A DNA stretch of 64,000 bases, taken from positions 3,797,001 through 3,861,000 of the forward strand of contig CP079108.1 of the NCBI GenBank assembly GCA_019285715.1, read 5' to 3'. A program made the translations under genes and the position numbers. The stretch is from Sphingosinicellaceae bacterium (GTDB lineage: Bacteria > Pseudomonadota > Alphaproteobacteria > Sphingomonadales > Sphingomonadaceae). This document shows positions 17,644 through 28,046 of the stretch, in pieces; the first letter of the stretch is position 1; every line of letters starts with the position of its first letter. The notes beneath the pieces were generated by a model. That model was not told the DNA's origin and ran no database searches. It saw nothing but the letters and a program-made list of their open reading frames with translations.

Positions 17644-19275
17644 ATGCGAGACGCCGCCACCACGCGCCACCGGCCCTCGAGGCTCTGGTTTGCCGTCACC
17701 GCCGGAGCCGTGGCGATGCTGTCGGCGGGCTGGCGCCGGGCGATGGCCGACAAGGCGGTCGCGGTGCGTGCTCGTGAGACGCGGGACGAGCTCAACCTGT
17801 TGATCGACGGGGCGATCGATCATGCCATCTACATGATCAATCCACAGGGGATCGTGACGATCTGGAACAAGGGCGCCGAGCGCCTCAAGGGCTGGACCGA
17901 ACAGGAGGCGGTCGGCAGGCACACGTCGATGTTCTATCCCGCCGATCTCGTTGCTGACGGCAAGCCGGACGAGGATCTTCGCCTGGCACGCGAAAACGGC
18001 AAGTACGAGGAAGAGAACTGGCGGGTCCGCAAGGACGGCACCGAGTATCTGTCCAGCGTCCTGATCACCGCATTGTACGACAAGGACGGCACTTTGCGGG
18101 GCTTCGGCAAAGTCTTGCGCGACGTTACCGAATCGCGCGCCGCGGAGAGTGCGCTGCGTTCGAACGCCAGCCATTTGCGCTCGATCCTGTCGACCGTGCC
18201 CGACGCGATGATCGTCATCGACGAGCGCGGCGGAATCGTGTCCTTCAGCGCTGTCGCGGAACGCCTGTTCGGGTTCGTCGAATCCGAGGTCGTCGGCTCG
18301 AACGTCAGCCGCCTGATGCCTGATCCGGACAGCCAGCGTCACGATCGCTATCTGACCAACTATCTGACGACGGGCGTGCGCAAGATCATTGGCATCGGCC
18401 GCATCGTCATCGGCATGCGTCGCGACGGCTCGACCTTCCCGATGTCGCTGTCGGTCGCGGAAGCAATCAGCGAGGACGGCCAGCGCCTGTTCACCGGCTT
18501 TGTCCGCGACCTGACCGAGCGCCACAAGACGCAGCTGCGGCTCGAGGAGCTCCAGTCCGAACTGATTCATGTCGCGCGGGTCAGCGCGATGGGGACGATG
18601 GCGTCGACCCTGGCGCATGAACTCAACCAGCCCATCACGGCGGTCGCGAACTATGTCGCGGCGGTGCAGGCCCTGCTCGAAGACCCCGACCCCGCCGACT
18701 TGCCGATGATCCGCGAGGCGCTCAAGGATACCGTTGCCGAAGCGATCCGCGCCGGCGATATCGTCCGCCGCCTGCGCAATTTCGTGGCACGCGGCGAGGT
18801 CGACAAGACCGTCGAGGACCTTCCGGCGCTGATCAGCGAAGCCGCGGCATTCGGACTGCTGAGTGCACGCGAGATGAGCGTAACCACTCGCTTCGACCTT
18901 GACCTCGCAGCCTCGCCGGTGCTTGTCGACAAGGTCCAGATCCAGCAGGTCCTGATCAACCTGATGCGCAACGCGGTCGAGGCGATGTCCGAATCCCCCG
19001 AGCGCCGCCTTACGGTGAGCAGCCGCGACGAGGGCAATGGGTTCATCCGGGTGACGGTCGCAGACACCGGACCGGGTGTCGCGCCCGAGATCGTCGGCAA
19101 GCTGTTCATCGCCTTCATCAGCACCAAGGCCGAGGGCATGGGCCTCGGGCTGTCGATCTGCCGCACGATCATCGAGGCCAACGGCGGTCGAATCTGGCTG
19201 GATCCGCGCGAAGACGGCGGCTCTGCCTTCCATTTCACCTTGGTCAAGGCCGTCCCGGAGAAAGCCGATGCCTGA
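17644..19275 (+). CDS. fixL: Oxygen-sensing histidine kinase FixL
   Basis: 543-residue sensor kinase with two PAS domains. The second matches the FixL heme domain: SQRHDRYLTNY carries the likely proximal heme His (residue 233 from this start), followed by GIGRIVIGMRRDGSTFPM with the conserved Arg of the oxygen-sensing loop. The HisKA motif ALAHELNQP-type (here LAHELNQP) has His at residue 325, and the ATP-binding part shows NLMRNAVEAM, DTGPGV and GLGLSI. No strong transmembrane anchor beyond one short hydrophobic N-terminal stretch; the start may be a later Met. It overlaps fixJ by 8 nt. Low oxygen would activate phosphorylation of FixJ. Confidence 0.9.
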   Translation: MRDAATTRHRPSRLWFAVTAGAVAMLSAGWRRAMADKAVAVRARETRDELNLLIDGAIDHAIYMINPQGIVTIWNKGAERLKGWTEQEAVGRHTSMFYPADLVADGKPDEDLRLARENGKYEEENWRVRKDGTEYLSSVLITALYDKDGTLRGFGKVLRDVTESRAAESALRSNASHLRSILSTVPDAMIVIDERGGIVSFSAVAERLFGFVESEVVGSNVSRLMPDPDSQRHDRYLTNYLTTGVRKIIGIGRIVIGMRRDGSTFPMSLSVAEAISEDGQRLFTGFVRDLTERHKTQLRLEELQSELIHVARVSAMGTMASTLAHELNQPITAVANYVAAVQALLEDPDPADLPMIREALKDTVAEAIRAGDIVRRLRNFVARGEVDKTVEDLPALISEAAAFGLLSAREMSVTTRFDLDLAASPVLVDKVQIQQVLINLMRNAVEAMSESPERRLTVSSRDEGNGFIRVTVADTGPGVAPEIVGKLFIAFISTKAEGMGLGLSICRTIIEANGGRIWLDPREDGGSAFHFTLVKAVPEKADA

Positions 19276-19894
19276 GCCCCGAACCGTCCATATCGTCGAC
19301 GACGAGGAGACAGTACGCCGTTCGACCGCCTTCTTGCTGAAGACCTCGGGCTATACCGTTGCGACTTATGCCTCGGGAGCGGCCTTCCTGAAGGATGCCG
19401 GCACCGCCAGCCTTGGCTGCGTGCTGCTCGACGTCCGTATGCCCGACATGGACGGCTGCGAGGTCCAGCAGATCATGATCAAGCGCGGCATCACCATGCC
19501 GGTGGTCGTGCTCACCGGACACGGTGACGTGAGCATCGCGATCAAGACAATGAAGGCAGGAGCGGTCGATTTCATCGAAAAGCCGTTCGAGAAAGAAATA
19601 CTGCTCACCGCCATCGAGACCGCATTCGCGCGGCTCGACAACGGTGCCGGGCGGGCCCGCGATACCGCCAGCGCGCGGATTGCCATCGCCGGCCTGACCG
19701 ACCGTGAGCAGGATGTACTGAAGGGCATGGCGGAGGGGCTGCCGAACAAGTCGATCGCCCACAATCTGGACATCTCGCCCCGCACCGTCGAAGTCCACCG
19801 CGCCAATCTCATGACCAAGCTCAGCGTGAACAGCTTGTCGGCAGCGCTGCGCATCGCTTTCGCCGCCGGATTGGGGGAGGGAGGGCAGGACTGA
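19268..19894 (+). CDS. fixJ: Response regulator FixJ
   Basis: 208-residue two-domain regulator. The receiver has the acidic pair DDE, phospho-acceptor Asp55 in LLDVRMPD, the Thr in LTGHGD and Lys in EKPF. The C-terminal LuxR-type helix-turn-helix shows LTDREQDVLKGMAEGLPNKSIAHNL and the recognition part SPRTVEVHRA. It overlaps the end of fixL, so the pair is one transcriptional and probably translational unit. Targets in relatives are fixK/fnr-type genes; here the neighbouring FNR-type regulator and cyd genes are plausible targets. Confidence 0.92.
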   Translation: MPEPRTVHIVDDEETVRRSTAFLLKTSGYTVATYASGAAFLKDAGTASLGCVLLDVRMPDMDGCEVQQIMIKRGITMPVVVLTGHGDVSIAIKTMKAGAVDFIEKPFEKEILLTAIETAFARLDNGAGRARDTASARIAIAGLTDREQDVLKGMAEGLPNKSIAHNLDISPRTVEVHRANLMTKLSVNSLSAALRIAFAAGLGEGGQD

Positions 19895-19909
19895 CCGCGG
19901 ATCGCGTAT

Positions 19910-19927
19910 CCGTATACTTCCGTATAC
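19910..19927. promoter_or_regulatory. Direct repeat CCGTATAC x2, possible regulator site
   Basis: Two copies of CCGTATAC start 10 bp apart, one helical turn, separated by TT. They lie between fixJ and the lone receiver gene, about 50 nt before that gene's start. Each copy contains the palindrome GTATAC. A tandem site for a dimeric activator such as FixJ is possible but unproved. Confidence 0.3.
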
Positions 19928-19979
19928 CGGGGGCCGTGCCCTCGCGGTAAAATGAGCCTCGTCACGGAACGGGGCTGAG

Positions 19980-20399
19980 TTGCGCAGAACTGAATCAATC
20001 GGCTTGGGCAAACGCCGGAGTATCATGCTGGTCGAGGACGACCCGGCGGTGCGGCGCTCGCTGTGTATGCTGTTCCAATCGCGCGGCTACGTTGTCCGGG
20101 CCCATGCGTCGGCGAAGACCCTGGTCGCTGATCCGGAGCTTGGCGACGCGGCCTGCCTGGTCGCCGACTACCGGCTTGGCGACGACGACGGCGTGGCGCT
20201 GCTCAGGACCTTGCGGCGGCGCGGCTGGCTTGCTCCGGCGATCCTGGTTACCGGGCATAACTCCCCCGAGATCACCGCGCAGGCGTTGGCCGCCGGCTTC
20301 AGCACCGTCATCGAAAAGCCCTTGCGTGAGGGCTTTCTCGTCGGGGTGATCACGCAACTGGTCGCGCAGTCCCCGGCTCCGGCGTTCACCGTGACCTAG
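19980..20399 (+). CDS. Single-domain response regulator
   Basis: 139-residue receiver domain without output domain. It has the acidic pair EDD, phospho-acceptor Asp in VADYRLGDDDG, Thr in VTGHN and Lys in IEKPL. Lone receivers next to fixLJ can act as phosphate sinks or as partners that tune the kinase, as known for FixT-like roles, though FixT has a different sequence. It is convergent with cydC, the two stop codons being 12 nt apart. The start codon is TTG in this reading; a later ATG (MLVEDD) is a fair alternative. Confidence 0.78.
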   Translation: MRRTESIGLGKRRSIMLVEDDPAVRRSLCMLFQSRGYVVRAHASAKTLVADPELGDAACLVADYRLGDDDGVALLRTLRRRGWLAPAILVTGHNSPEITAQALAAGFSTVIEKPLREGFLVGVITQLVAQSPAPAFTVT

Positions 20400-20411
20400 C
20401 CGTCGAGGGCT

Positions 20412-22028
20412 TCAGGCGGCACGGTCCAGCGCTGCCCGGCGGTGCGCATCCACGGGGACCAACACGTCGGCCAGCCCGATCACCGCGGCGCTGTGGCTGG
20501 CGACCACCAACCCCTGCCCGGTACGCGCGCGATGCAGGCGCAGGCGCGTGATCACCGTCGCCTCGAGCGCCGCATCGAGGCCCGTCGTCGGCTCGTCGAG
20601 CAGCAGCCACGGCGCGTCCGACAGATAGGCCCGCGCCAGCGCCAGCCGCCGCCGCTCGCCGCCCGACAACTGCGTGCCGTTCTCGCCGATCCAGGTGTCG
20701 AGCCCGAGCGGCGTCCAGCGGAAGCGCTCGTCGAGGGCGGCATCGTAGAGCACCTGCCACAGCTGATCGTCGCTCGCCGCAGGGTTCGCCAGTTCCAGAT
20801 TGTCGCGCACGCTGCCCGACAGCAGCATCGCATCCTGCGGCACCCAGGCGAAGGCCCGGCGCAGCGTTGGGGCCGGAATCACGGCGATGTCGACGCCGTC
20901 GACCCAGGCCAGGCCAGCGACCGGCTCGCGCAGTCCGAGCAGCATCTCGATCAGGCTGGTCTTGCCCGACCCCGACGGGCCGGTAATCGCGATGACACCG
21001 CTGGACACGAGGCCGGTCGCGGATCCGAACTGCAGGCTCGGCATCGTGGCGAGCGAGGGCACGGCCGGCCGCGGCACGGCATCGGCGAGCACCTCGCCAA
21101 GCCTCGCCTCCGCCTCACGCAGCGTGCCGCGCTGGCTGAGGTCGCGGATAAGGGGGAGCGCGGCGTCGATGGTCATCACCGCCGCCAGGGCGGCGAGCGC
21201 GGCGAGCGGTGCGCCGGCGCTCGCCGACAGCAGCAGGGCGGCACCCCCGGCAATCCCGACCGCGACGGCGGTCGCCAGCTCGAACCAGCCGCTCGCCCGC
21301 GCCTGCGTGACCTGGGCGTCGGCGAGAGTGCGGCTGGCCGCGTCGATCCGCGCCGTCGCCCAGTCCTCCAGCCCATAGCAACGCAGCTCCGCCGCCGCAC
21401 CGAGGAGCGCGCCGAGCTCGTCCTTGAGCGCACCGTTGGCCCGCTGCACGACGCGGCCGGGGGCCTCCAGACGCGCCGCCAGCCACGTCGCCACGCCGAG
21501 CAGCGCCGCCGTGCAGGCCAGCGTCGCGAGCACCGCAGGCCACAGCCCGAACGCTGCCAGCCCGGCCATCGCCGCGAGCGCCGCCGCCAGCCCCCACGGT
21601 GCCGAACGACGGGCGAAGCCGGCCTCGACCGCGCCGACATCGTGGACCATGCGCGCGGTCGCCTCGCCGCGGGTCCAGCCGAGCGCGCGTGCGATCGGCG
21701 CGGCGGCGAGCGCGGCGAACAACGCCGGCCGGATGCGGGCGAGTGCGCCGAGCGCCGCGTCGTGGCTCGCCAGCCGCTCGCCGTAGCGCGCGCCGGTGCG
21801 GACGATGGCCGCGAGCCGAATACCCGCGCTCGGCAGCATGTAGTTGAAGGCCAGCGCCGCCACCGGCCCGGCAAGCCCCGTCGCGGCCGCCGCGGAAATG
21901 AACCAGCCCGACAGCCCGAGCAGGAACACTGCGGCCGCGGCTACCAGTGCGGCGTAAACGGCAGCGCCGCGCAACGGCCCGCGCTGGCGCAGCGCCTCGG
22001 CGGCAAGCAGGCGCGCCAGCGGGGTCAT
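20412..22028 (-). CDS. cydC: ABC exporter subunit CydC
   Basis: 538-residue half-transporter that, with CydD, exports glutathione/cysteine to the periplasm and is needed for cytochrome bd assembly. An N-terminal six-helix membrane domain is followed by an ATPase with Walker [11 protein letters not shown], signature [16 protein letters not shown] and Walker [13 protein letters not shown]. The start ATG overlaps the cydD stop as ATGA. Grouping with cydD and cydABX supports the CydC name over other ABC exporters. Confidence 0.9.
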   Translation of the reverse strand: MTPLARLLAAEALRQRGPLRGAAVYAALVAAAAVFLLGLSGWFISAAAATGLAGPVAALAFNYMLPSAGIRLAAIVRTGARYGERLASHDAALGALARIRPALFAALAAAPIARALGWTRGEATARMVHDVGAVEAGFARRSAPWGLAAALAAMAGLAAFGLWPAVLATLACTAALLGVATWLAARLEAPGRVVQRANGALKDELGALLGAAAELRCYGLEDWATARIDAASRTLADAQVTQARASGWFELATAVAVGIAGGAALLLSASAGAPLAALAALAAVMTIDAALPLIRDLSQRGTLREAEARLGEVLADAVPRPAVPSLATMPSLQFGSATGLVSSGVIAITGPSGSGKTSLIEMLLGLREPVAGLAWVDGVDIAVIPAPTLRRAFAWVPQDAMLLSGSVRDNLELANPAASDDQLWQVLYDAALDERFRWTPLGLDTWIGENGTQLSGGERRRLALARAYLSDAPWLLLDEPTTGLDAALEATVITRLRLHRARTGQGLVVASHSAAVIGLADVLVPVDAHRRAALDRAA

Positions 22029-23698
22029 CGCGCGCCGCCCAGCCGCACGACGACGTCCGCAATCGCCGCCAGCCGGTCGCTGTGGGTCGCGATCAGCACG
22101 GTGCGCCCGGCGCAGGCCCGATGAATCGTCGCGATCAGCGCCGTTTCGGCTTCCGCATCGAGGTGCGCGGTCGGCTCGTCGAGCAACAGCAGCGGCGCCG
22201 GCTTGAGCAGCGCCCGCGCCAGCGCAATCCGCCGCCGCTCGCCACCCGAGAGCCCGCTGCCGCGCGCATCGAGCAGTGTGTCGAGGCCGTGCCGCCGCGC
22301 CGCCAGCATCGGGCCGAGCCCGGCCCCGCGCACCGCGGCGGCGATGTCCGGCTCGCCGGCATCGGGCCGGGCGAGCGCGATGTTGTCGCGGATCGAGGCC
22401 GGCAGGATCAGCGAGACCTGGCCCGCCCAGGCGGCGACGCCCGCGAAATCCCCCGCCTCGGCCAGGTCGACGCCGCCGAAGCCGACCCGTCCGCCGGTGA
22501 GCGGGGCGAGGCCGAGGAGCAGGTTGAGCAGGCTCGACTTGCCACTCCCCGATGGCCCGACCAGCGCCACGACCTGCCCGGCGGGGATGACCAGCGAGAC
22601 GTCATTGACCGCCGCATCGACGCTGCCGGGGTAGCGGATCGTGACGCCGTCGAAGACCAGTTCGGCGGGTTCGAGCGATACCGCCCTGCCCGGCATTCGG
22701 GTGGACGTACCGAACGACTGCAGGCGCTCCGCTGCCGTGTCCGCCGACTGGCGGTCGTGATAGGCCGCCGCCAGCCGCCGCATCGGCGCGTAGAACTCCG
22801 GGGCAAGTGCCAGGACGAAGAAGGCGCGGGCGAGATCGAGTTGCTCGGGTGCCGCGAACGGCAGGATGCCGAGCAGCGAGAAGCCGCAATAGACCGCGAC
22901 CAGTGCGACCGACAGCGCCGCGAAGAACTCGAGTGCGCCCGACGACAGGAAGGCGATGCGCAGCACCTTCATTGTCCGCGCCGCGACCGCGTCGGCCGCG
23001 ACACCGAGCGACGCGGTCTCGCGGTCCTCGGCACGGAAGGCGAGGATGACGGGCAGCGCGCGGATGCGGTCCGCGAATTGTCCCGACAGCCGGGCGAGGG
23101 CCTCGAACTGGCGGCGGGATTCGTCCGCCGCGGCACTACCCGCGAGGATCATGCCGATCACGAAGGGCACCAGCGTCGCGACCAGGATCGCGGCGGCGAC
23201 CGGGCTGGCGAGCGCAACCACCGCCAGCACCAGCAGCGGCGCCAAGGCGGCAGCGTGGCGCGCGGGCAGGAAGCGCGCGACATAGCCGTCGAGCGCCTCG
23301 ACCTCGTCGACCACCGTGGTCATCAGCGCCCCGGTGGTAGCGCGCGCCGCACCGTCGTCGCGGAACACGCCGCCGACGATCCGCTGCCGCAGCCGCAGCT
23401 TGGCCTGCCGCGCGCCGTCCGCTCCGGTCCGCGCCGACAGCATCGCGCACAGCCCGCGCGTGCCGGCGGCGAGCAGGATCAGCGCGGTCCACGGCAGCAT
23501 CGCGGCGACGCCCGAAGGCACCGCGACCACGGCCTGCGCCAGCCCGCCCGCAAAGCCGATGGCGGCGACGCTGTCGAGCATCAGCAGCACCGTCGAGCTG
23601 CGCGTCCGGCCGCCGTCGCCGACCGCTGCGGTCAGGAACGCGCGCCGCGCCCGCGCCGGGTTTGCGGCGGCGGGGACCGCGATGGCGAGGCTCGTCAT
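22025..23698 (-). CDS. cydD: ABC exporter subunit CydD
   Basis: 557-residue partner of CydC with the same layout: membrane domain first ([21 protein letters not shown] resembles the EAA-like region of CydD), then an ATPase with [26 protein letters not shown] and [12 protein letters not shown]. It is first in the cydDC operon, which runs divergently from cydA across a 115-nt gap holding an FNR box. The product supports heme-copper-free bd oxidase maturation. Confidence 0.9.
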   Translation of the reverse strand: MTSLAIAVPAAANPARARRAFLTAAVGDGGRTRSSTVLLMLDSVAAIGFAGGLAQAVVAVPSGVAAMLPWTALILLAAGTRGLCAMLSARTGADGARQAKLRLRQRIVGGVFRDDGAARATTGALMTTVVDEVEALDGYVARFLPARHAAALAPLLVLAVVALASPVAAAILVATLVPFVIGMILAGSAAADESRRQFEALARLSGQFADRIRALPVILAFRAEDRETASLGVAADAVAARTMKVLRIAFLSSGALEFFAALSVALVAVYCGFSLLGILPFAAPEQLDLARAFFVLALAPEFYAPMRRLAAAYHDRQSADTAAERLQSFGTSTRMPGRAVSLEPAELVFDGVTIRYPGSVDAAVNDVSLVIPAGQVVALVGPSGSGKSSLLNLLLGLAPLTGGRVGFGGVDLAEAGDFAGVAAWAGQVSLILPASIRDNIALARPDAGEPDIAAAVRGAGLGPMLAARRHGLDTLLDARGSGLSGGERRRIALARALLKPAPLLLLDEPTAHLDAEAETALIATIHRACAGRTVLIATHSDRLAAIADVVVRLGGAR

Positions 23699-23732
23699 CG
23701 CCCGATCATGCGCGCGCGCGACCGTGCTGTCT

Positions 23733-23746
23733 TTGACTCAGGTCAA
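23733..23746. promoter_or_regulatory. FNR/FixK box between cydD and cydA
   Basis: TTGACTCAGGTCAA is a perfect dyad TTGAC-N4-GTCAA matching the FNR/FixK consensus form. It is 35 nt from the cydD start and 67 nt from the cydA start, so it can serve both divergent operons. The FNR-type regulator encoded downstream of cydX carries the matching ExxSR recognition motif. Confidence 0.82.
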
Positions 23747-23813
23747 TGCCGGTACGTTTCCGCACGCGTAGGCTGCAACCGTGGCCGACGACCGGCAGCG
23801 TGGAGACTGACCC

Positions 23814-25385
23814 ATGGACCTTACGGTCATCGACCTGTCGCGGCTGCAGTTCGCACTGACCGCGCTTTATCATTTCCTGTTCGTCCCGCTGACGCTCGGC
23901 CTGTCGTTCATGCTGTTCATCATGGAGAGCGTCTATGTGATGACCGGGCGGGCGATCTGGCGGACGATCACGCGCTTCTGGGGGCGAATCTTTGCGATCA
24001 ACTTCGTCCTCGGCGTCGCCACCGGGCTGACCATGGAGTTCCAGTTCGGCACCAACTGGGCGTATTTCTCGCATTATGTCGGCGACATCTTCGGTGCCCC
24101 GCTGGCGATCGAGGGGCTGATGGCGTTCTTCCTCGAGGCCACGTTCGTGGGGGTGATGTTCTTCGGCTGGAGCCGCCTGTCGAAGCTCGGCCATTTGTTC
24201 ACGACCTTCATGGTCGCGCTCGGCACCAACCTGTCGGCGCTGTGGATCCTTGTCGCCAACGGCTGGATGCAGAACCCGGTCGGCGCGACCTTCAACCCCG
24301 AGACGATGCGGATGGAGGTCAGCGACTTCGGCGCGGTGCTGTTCAACCCGATCGCCCAGGCGAAGTTCGTCCACACCGTCAGCGCCGGCTATGTCTGCGC
24401 CTCGGTCGTCGTGCTCGGCGTGTCCGCCTTCTACCTGCTGCGCGGGCGCTGGGTCGCGGTCGCCAGCCGGTCGATGACGGTTGCCGCCGCGTTCGGGCTG
24501 GCGGCGTCGCTGTCGGTCGTCGTGCTCGGCGACGAGTCCGGCTACGCGCTGACCGACAACCAGCGCATGAAGCTCGCCGCAATCGAGGCCGCGTGGCACA
24601 CCGCGCCTGCGCCTGCCGGACTGACCCTGTTCGGCCTGCCCAGCGTCAAGGACCGCACCACCCGCTACAGCGTCGAGCTGCCGTGGGTGCTCGGCATCAT
24701 CGCGACCCGCAGCCTCGACAAGCAGGTCACCGGCATGTCGGAGCTGGTGCTCAAGGCACAGGAGCGCATCACCTCGGGCGTCGTCGCCTACGATGCGGTC
24801 CAGAAGCTCAAGCTCGACCCCGGCAGCCTGCCGGACCGCGCGCGCTTCGAAGCCCACAAGCGCGACCTCGGCTATGCGCTGCTGCTCAAGCGCCACGTCG
24901 CCGACCCGCGCTCGGCCAGCCCGCAACTGATCGCCGAGACGGCGTGGGACGTGGTCCCCAACGTGCCGCTGATGTTCTGGAGCTTCCGGGCGATGGCCGG
25001 CATCGGCTTCGCCATGATCGCACTGTTCGCGACGGCCTTCACGTTGTGCTCGCTCCGCCTCCACACCAAGTCGCGCTGGTTCCTGAAGCTCGCCGTGCTC
25101 GCCATCCCGCTGCCGTGGATCGCCATCGAGCTCGGCTGGATGCTCGCCGAGATCGGGCGCCAACCGTGGGCGATCGAGGGCGTGCTGCCGACCTTCCTCG
25201 CCGCCTCCTCGCTCAGCGTGCCGATGCTGTGGACGACGATCATCGGCTTCACCGCGATCTACGGCACGCTCGCGGTGATCGAGGTCCGGCTGATCCTTGC
25301 GACGATCCGCCAGGGGCCGTTCGATCACGGCGAGGACCCGCAGCCGGCACCCGGACCGATCCCCGCGCAACCCGTCGTCGCCTGA
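23814..25385 (+). CDS. cydA: Cytochrome bd ubiquinol oxidase subunit I
   Basis: 523-residue integral membrane subunit carrying hemes b558, b595 and d. The N terminus SRLQFALTALYHFLFVPLTLG contains the conserved heme-ligand His (residue 20), with GRIFAINFVLGVATGLTMEFQFGTNW and the quinol-loop element GDESGY following. The long insert after it gives the L-type Q loop; length matches E. coli CydA. A GGAGA lies before the ATG. It is followed by cydB after 13 nt. The gene itself looks intact, but its partner subunit is interrupted. Confidence 0.95.
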   Translation: MDLTVIDLSRLQFALTALYHFLFVPLTLGLSFMLFIMESVYVMTGRAIWRTITRFWGRIFAINFVLGVATGLTMEFQFGTNWAYFSHYVGDIFGAPLAIEGLMAFFLEATFVGVMFFGWSRLSKLGHLFTTFMVALGTNLSALWILVANGWMQNPVGATFNPETMRMEVSDFGAVLFNPIAQAKFVHTVSAGYVCASVVVLGVSAFYLLRGRWVAVASRSMTVAAAFGLAASLSVVVLGDESGYALTDNQRMKLAAIEAAWHTAPAPAGLTLFGLPSVKDRTTRYSVELPWVLGIIATRSLDKQVTGMSELVLKAQERITSGVVAYDAVQKLKLDPGSLPDRARFEAHKRDLGYALLLKRHVADPRSASPQLIAETAWDVVPNVPLMFWSFRAMAGIGFAMIALFATAFTLCSLRLHTKSRWFLKLAVLAIPLPWIAIELGWMLAEIGRQPWAIEGVLPTFLAASSLSVPMLWTTIIGFTAIYGTLAVIEVRLILATIRQGPFDHGEDPQPAPGPIPAQPVVA

Positions 25386-25398
25386 AGGAGGACCCGGC

Positions 25399-26433
25399 AT
25401 GTTCGACTACGAGACGCTGCGGATCATCTGGTGGGGCTTGCTCGGCGTGCTGCTGATCGGCTTCGCGGTCACCGACGGCTACGACATGGGGGTCGCGACG
25501 CTGCTGCCCTTCGTTGCCCGCACCGACGTCGAACGGCGCATGGTGATCAACTCGATCGGGCCGACGTGGGAGGGCAACCAGGTCTGGTTCATCGTCGGCG
25601 GCGCGTCGTTCTTCGCGGCCTGGCCGTTCGTCTACGGCGCGGCGTTCTCGGGCTTCTACCTGGCGATGTTCGTCGTGCTGGCGGCGCTGATCCTGCGCCC
25701 GGTCGGCTTCAAGTACCGCTCCAAGCGCCCCGGTGCGGCGTGGCGCTCGCGCTGGGACTGGGCGCTGTTCGTCGGCGGCTTCGTGCCGGTGCTGGTGTTC
25801 GGCGTCGCCGTCGGCAACGTCCTGCAGGGCGTGCCGCTGCGCCTCGATAGCGATCTCCGGGCCTTCTACGACGGCAGCTTCCTTGGGCTGTTCACGCCGT
25901 TCACCCTCGTCTGCGGCCTGTTGTCGGTATCAATGCTGGTGCTCCACGGCGCGACGTGGCTGACCTTCCGGGTCGAGCGCGCCGCGGTTCACGCCCGTGC
26001 CCGGACCTATGGCTCGGTCGCTGCCGTGGCGACCATCGTGCTGTTCGCCGCCGGCTGGGCCTTCGTGCGCTTCGGCAACATCGGCTTCCAGCTGACCAGC
26101 GTGCCCGATCCGTTCGGCGCTTCGAACCCGCTGCGCAGCACGACGGTCGCGGCGAACGGTGCCTGGCTGGCGAACTTCACCCTGTATCCGTGGATGATCA
26201 TCGGGCCGGTGCTCGGCTTCGGTGGCTCGGTGCTGGCGCTGCTCGGCATCAACCGCGCCTGGGAAAAGACCTCGTTCGCCGGTTCGGCGCTCGCGGCGAC
26301 CGGGATCATCGCGACGGTCGGGCTGTCGATGTTTCCCTACATCCTGCCGTCGCGGATCGACGCCCACTCCAGCCTGACGGTGTGGAACGCCTCCTCGTCG
26401 GAGAAGACGCTGGGCACGCATTGCCTCGCCTGA
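25399..26433 (+). pseudogene. cydB: cydB 5' part, truncated by an insertion sequence
   Basis: Cytochrome bd subunit II, interrupted. From FDYETLRIIWWGLLGVLLIGFAVTDGYD onward it is a normal CydB with its expected helices, up to NASSSEKTLG near residue 339. The frame then runs into the insertion sequence and stops after five foreign codons (THCLA) at 26433. The missing C-terminal helix is encoded after the element at 28197-28318. Removing the element plus one GGGCA copy gives ...KTLG-IMLFVV... in frame, which fits the family pattern TLxxM. A bd oxidase made from this allele would lack the last CydB helix and probably not assemble. Confidence 0.92.
26412..26416. repeat. Target-site duplication, left copy (GGGCA)
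   Basis: GGGCA precedes the insertion sequence here and follows it at 28192-28196. The bases flanking the pair differ (t/c on the left, c/t on the right), so the duplication is 5 bp. Joining the flanks through one copy restores the cydB frame, which supports this boundary over a 2-bp or 4-bp alternative. Confidence 0.75.
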
Positions 26434-26462
26434 TTTGCTCCCGCGGCGGGGGTCGTTGCCTC
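26421..26462 (+). repeat. Left terminal inverted repeat of the IS
   Basis: Begins and ends with TTGCCTC (26421-26427 and 26456-26462), 28 nt apart, with TGCTCCCGCGGCGG in between. It aligns imperfectly with the reverse complement of 28145-28188. Paired heptamers at each end look like transposase binding sites. Confidence 0.7.
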
Positions 26463-26498
26463 ATTTAAAATGCTCTCGAGATTGTTCGGGAGCGAGCT

Positions 26499-28046
26499 AT
26501 GAGGACGGTGAGCATGGCAACGCGTACGGAGCTGGTCGCTGCGATCAGCGAACGGTACCGATCGGCTGATCGAGCAAGCAAGGGCCGGGTGCTGGACGAG
26601 TTCGTTGCGGTGACGGGATTTCACCGCAAGCATGCGATGCGGCTGATGCGGGCGGGCCCCGCGGTCACGACGGCGAACGTCCGCATCGAGCGTCGGATCT
26701 ACGACGAGGCGGCCCGGACCGCGCTTATCGTGCTCTGGGAGGCGGCGGATCGGCTGTGCGGCAAGCGATTGCGACCGCTCATTCCGATCCTGCTGGAGGC
26801 GATGGAGCGCCATGGCCATCTGGACTTGGCGCCGGCGGTGAGGTCGCAGCTGACGAAGATGAGCGCGGCAACGATCGATCGCGTGCTTCGCGCCGCAAAG
26901 GCCGGTAATCGCAAACCGCGGCGACGTGGTGTCGCGGGAACGGCGCTCCGGCAAAGCGTACCGATCAGGACGTTTGACGACTGGGACAATCCGGCACCGG
27001 GGTATGTCGAAGCCGATCTCGTATCGCACAGCGGTCCGGTCGCGAAGGGAAGCTTTGCGTGGACGTTCACGTTGACTGACATCGCGACCGGCTGGACTGA
27101 GTGCGCGCCGCTACTGGTTCGCGAGCAGACGGTGCTCGTCGCGGTGCTTAGCGAGGTGCGCAGGCTGATGCCGTTCCCGCTGCTGGGGTTCGACACTGAC
27201 AACGATAGCGTCTTCATCAACGAGACGGTGCGCGATTACTGCGCTGCCTCCGACATCGCGTTCACGCGCTGCCGACCCTATCGCAAGAACGACCAGGCAT
27301 GGGTGGAGCAAAAGAACGGATCAGTCGTGCGCCGCCTGGCTGGCTATCGTCGCTTCGAGGGGCTGGAGGCGACCGTTGCGCTGGCTGAGCTGTACGCGGC
27401 GTCGCGCCTGTTCGTGAACTTCTTCCAGCCCTCGTTCAAGCTGGCCGAGAAGCACCGCGACGGTGCGCGGGTTCGCAAGCGCTATCATGCACCAGCGACG
27501 CCCTATCAGCGGTTGCTCGACGATCCGCGGGTATCTGATAAGACCCGGACACGCGTGCGTGCGATCTTTGCCGACCTCGATCCCGTCCGCTTGCTGCGCG
27601 ATATCAGGGCGGCCCAACAGCGGCTGGTCGCCCTTGCCGACATGGTCAGCCCAGTACCGGTGAGCGAGCAGCCCGCGGCCCCACCATTGGACGCGTTCCT
27701 CTCCAGCTTGCAAACGATATGGCAGGGCGGTGAAGCGCGACCGACTGCATCCAATAAACCGGTCATCAAGCGCGGTCGTCGCCGTCCCGATCCGCTGATC
27801 GAGGTGAGCGAGCAGTTGAAGCGCTGGTTCGAGGACGAGCCGTGGCGCACCGGCAGGGAGCTGCTGGAAAAACTTCAGGTCGAGCGGCCCGACAACTATC
27901 CCGATGGCCTGATCCGTACCGTCCAGCGCCGCCTTAAGGTCTGGCGGTCCGAATACGCTCACGCACTGGTGTTCACTCATTCCGGGCTGGCGGCGGAATC
28001 TCCTACGGATACGGCGATGCCGGTGTCGGTGCTAGTCGAAGGTTGA
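26499..28046 (+). CDS. DDE integrase-core transposase
   Basis: 515-residue transposase. The N-terminal part has helix-turn-helix character (RTELVAAISERYR, KHAMRLMRAG). The catalytic rve-like core shows the acidic triad: Asp in YVEADLVSH, Asp in LGFDTDNDSVFIN, and Glu in NDQAWVEQKNG. The C-terminal part is basic and ends near the hairpin at 28041. All catalytic residues and the full frame are present, so the element may still be mobile. A second ATG 15 nt in (MATRTE) is an equally good start. Confidence 0.9.
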   Translation: MRTVSMATRTELVAAISERYRSADRASKGRVLDEFVAVTGFHRKHAMRLMRAGPAVTTANVRIERRIYDEAARTALIVLWEAADRLCGKRLRPLIPILLEAMERHGHLDLAPAVRSQLTKMSAATIDRVLRAAKAGNRKPRRRGVAGTALRQSVPIRTFDDWDNPAPGYVEADLVSHSGPVAKGSFAWTFTLTDIATGWTECAPLLVREQTVLVAVLSEVRRLMPFPLLGFDTDNDSVFINETVRDYCAASDIAFTRCRPYRKNDQAWVEQKNGSVVRRLAGYRRFEGLEATVALAELYAASRLFVNFFQPSFKLAEKHRDGARVRKRYHAPATPYQRLLDDPRVSDKTRTRVRAIFADLDPVRLLRDIRAAQQRLVALADMVSPVPVSEQPAAPPLDAFLSSLQTIWQGGEARPTASNKPVIKRGRRRPDPLIEVSEQLKRWFEDEPWRTGRELLEKLQVERPDNYPDGLIRTVQRRLKVWRSEYAHALVFTHSGLAAESPTDTAMPVSVLVEG

